In this document: positions 21,612 to 22,702 of the stretch, one piece after another
How the letters are laid out: the number at the start of each line of letters is the position of its first letter
Position numbering within the stretch: position 1 is the first letter of the stretch
Translations under genes and position numbers: made by a program
Origin: Thermoactinomyces sp. DSM 45891
GTDB lineage: Bacteria; Bacillota; Bacilli; Thermoactinomycetales; Thermoactinomycetaceae
Direction: 5' to 3'
DNA: 22,702 nt
NCBI RefSeq assembly: GCF_900119485.1
Contig: NZ_FPJZ01000023.1
Span: 1-22,702 of the forward strand
The notes under the pieces: generated by a model
Database searches by the model: none
What the model was told of the DNA's origin: nothing
Seen by the model: only the letters and a program-made list of their open reading frames with translations

Positions 21612-21751
21612 ATATCGTAATCTTTGCTCGATCAGTCACCCAATCGGTTTGTATTACGATTCCACGGTACTGACGCATTACCGGGAGGCATCCGCCGAAC
21701 ACTCGATCATCCTCCACCTCGTCAACTGCATCACCCTGCAGTTCTGGCGCT
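21612..21751 (-). ncRNA. glmS ribozyme (glucosamine-6-phosphate-activated riboswitch)
   Basis: On the minus strand the conserved core is present in order: AAGCGCCAGAACTGC, GTTGACGAGGTGGAGG, ATCGAGTGTTCGGCGGATGC, CTCCCGG, then a longer P3-P4 region ending around GATTACGAT. The cleavage site would be just 5' of the G at 21750. Glucosamine-6-phosphate acts as the cofactor for self-cleavage, and in B. subtilis the 5'-OH product is degraded by RNase J1, lowering glmS expression. The 3' boundary is approximate. Confidence 0.95.
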
Positions 21752-21768
21752 TTTAACAACAGAAAAAA

Positions 21769-21777
21769 ATTATAACA
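21769..21777 (-). promoter_or_regulatory. Extended -10 promoter of the glmS transcript
   Basis: TGTTATAAT (21769-21777 on the minus strand) is a perfect extended -10 element; the -35 region is poor. Transcription would begin near 21762, about a dozen bases before the ribozyme cleavage site, as in other glmS leaders. Confidence 0.65.
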
Positions 21778-21847
21778 CGATAGGGGATTATTTGTCTCTG
21801 GCAACTCTATCCTCTATGTGTCATATTCCTATACTATTCAATGGTCT

Positions 21848-21890
21848 GAAAAAAGTAAAGTGCGATATCCCTATTGTGGACATCGCACTT
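21848..21890 (-). terminator. Terminator of the collagen-like gene
   Basis: AAGTGCGAT and ATCGCACTT pair on the minus strand around a 15-nt loop, followed by TACTTTTTTCAG. It lies about 70 nt past the collagen-like gene's stop and upstream of the glmS promoter. Confidence 0.8.
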
Positions 21891-21961
21891 CCCACTATTC
21901 ACCTAATTGACGCAAAATCCAGCGGTCGTTTGCATTGTTAGCAAAAAGCCTTACTAAAATA

Positions 21962-22702
21962 TCAAGAACCAATTCTTGTTATTTGAAGCGCTGCAAGATC
22001 GTAATTCCTCCCTGCTATCGTACCAACATTGTAGACTAACGGATTAGCGAATACTGTTAAATTAACCGTCTCTCCTCCATTTAAAGATACTGTTGTAAAC
22101 AAAGTACCTGAGGTATTCTGCGAAACTCTCAAAGTCTGTGGTTCTCTAGCTTGAATTGCTGAGTTTCCATTATAACCCAATCTAACAAGCACATCCCCAT
22201 CTGGAGGTGGCGCACCTGATCCTCCAGTTATTCCATATCGCACAGTCCATTGCATTAAGTAGGTCCCCGTCATACCTATAGTAACTACCTGCATAGCACC
22301 ATTAATAGAAAATGCACCGGTCGGACTAGATCTAAATTTACTAAATGTAACCATTGAATTTATTGGCACTGGATTTGTAGGGGTGTCTTCAGAGCTCAAA
22401 GAAGCTATTGCAAAAATGGTGCCAAAGTCTCCTGTTGGTCCGGTCACACCCTGAGAACCTGTGTTACCTTGTAGTCCTGTGGCTCCCGTGAGTCCATTTG
22501 CTCCCGTTGCTCCTTGGGGTCCCGTATTCCCTTGGAGTCCCGTAGCCCCGTCCGCGCCCGTCGGCCCTTGAGGCCCTGTTGCTCCTTGAGGCCCTGTTGC
22601 TCCTTGGGGTCCCGTTGCTCCTTGAGGTCCGGTATCTCCTTGAGGTCCAGTAGCGCCTTGAGGTCCCGTTGCTCCTTGAGGTCCCGTTGCTCCTTGAGGT
22701 CC
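21962..22702 (-). CDS. Collagen-like exosporium/spore-surface protein, C-terminal part (cut by window edge)
   Basis: 246 residues are visible up to the stop; the N-terminus lies beyond the window. The first ~93 are 31 uninterrupted Gly-X-Y triplets, mostly GPQ and GAT, which form a collagen triple helix, with Thr in Y typical of glycosylated Bacillus BclA-like proteins. The last ~150 residues form a compact domain rich in beta-strand-type sequence (TIFAIASLSSEDTP, MVTFSKF, TGTYLMQWTVRYG, ETVNLTVFANPLVY, YDLAALQITRIGS), consistent with the trimeric TNF-like head that caps BclA-type fibres and seeds trimerisation. The frame is continuous from base 22702, so the GTG at 22447 is not a start. The role is presumably spore surface filaments; other collagen-like surface proteins are possible. 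Confidence 0.9.
   Translation of the reverse strand, partial: GPQGATGPQGATGPQGATGPQGDTGPQGATGPQGATGPQGATGPQGPTGADGATGLQGNTGPQGATGANGLTGATGLQGNTGSQGVTGPTGDFGTIFAIASLSSEDTPTNPVPINSMVTFSKFRSSPTGAFSINGAMQVVTIGMTGTYLMQWTVRYGITGGSGAPPPDGDVLVRLGYNGNSAIQAREPQTLRVSQNTSGTLFTTVSLNGGETVNLTVFANPLVYNVGTIAGRNYDLAALQITRIGS
22424..22702 (-). repeat. In-gene tandem repeats coding Gly-X-Y triplets
   Basis: An 18-nt unit (GGACCTCAAGGAGCAACG and variants, coding GPQGAT) recurs imperfectly; copy number may vary between strains. It continues beyond the window. Spacer-free and in frame, so it is not a CRISPR array. Confidence 0.9.

Noticed and set aside
21610..21804. 64-codon minus-strand frame ahead of glmS
   Set aside because: It overlaps the glmS ribozyme and promoter; the conserved bases are explained by RNA structure.
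22424..22702. Regular repeats that might suggest a CRISPR array
   Set aside because: The units are contiguous 18-nt in-frame Gly-X-Y codons without spacers.

Overview
The window looks like the chromosome of a low-GC, spore-forming member of the Bacillota (order Bacillales; a Thermoactinomycetaceae- or Paenibacillus/Brevibacillus-like organism would fit, but I cannot place it more finely). The reasons are strong AGGAGG-type ribosome binding sites, sigma-A type promoters, a glmS ribozyme ahead of glmS, and an exosporium-type collagen-like protein. Nearly every intact gene lies on the minus strand, so it is easiest to read from right to left.

Right end (about 18.2-22.7 kb, housekeeping): the 3' part of a collagen-like spore-surface gene with its terminator; a promoter, glmS self-cleaving ribozyme and glmS (amino-sugar synthesis); then an arylamine N-acetyltransferase and a RimJ/RimL-type GNAT acetyltransferase.

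Middle (about 8.3-18.1 kb, type VII secretion island): a promoter drives an operon of a VirB8-like TcpC-family protein, a small basic protein, a 553-residue protein joining a VirB4-like N-terminal region (no ATPase half) to a YukD/EsaB ubiquitin-like domain, and a three-ATPase EssC/EccC motor. All four start at TTG or GTG. A separately promoted WXG100 (EsxA-like) gene follows, then a terminator/attenuator, a secreted toxin with a C-terminal TNT (NAD+ glycohydrolase) domain, and a probable immunity gene. No EssA, EssB or EsaA is visible. Two conjugation (T4SS) type proteins occupy the places where those membrane components are expected, so the locus looks like a T7SS/T4SS hybrid.

Left-middle (about 1.7-8.1 kb, candidate peptide natural-product operon): from one good promoter run a 2OG-Fe(II) oxygenase, a 49-residue acidic small peptide behind a near-perfect Shine-Dalgarno, a DUF6445-like 2OG oxygenase, a CmcI-type SAM enzyme, a second DUF6445-like oxygenase, a pentapeptide-repeat protein, a spermidine-synthase-fold enzyme and an MFS exporter. 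The genes are close-packed or overlapping. The arrangement (small peptide, four or five modifying enzymes, possible gyrase-mimic immunity protein, exporter) suggests an undescribed RiPP-like pathway with none of the classical RiPP enzymes (no LanM, YcaO or radical SAM). A 25-nt inverted repeat brackets the small peptide gene.

Left end (1-1.7 kb): insertion-sequence debris. It holds the 3' end of an IS3-family transposase with its terminal repeat, the C-terminal stub of an ABC transporter, a decayed IS3 element with a frameshifted orfA, an unassigned gene fragment with a terminator, and one intact DUF1992 (DnaJC28-like) gene.
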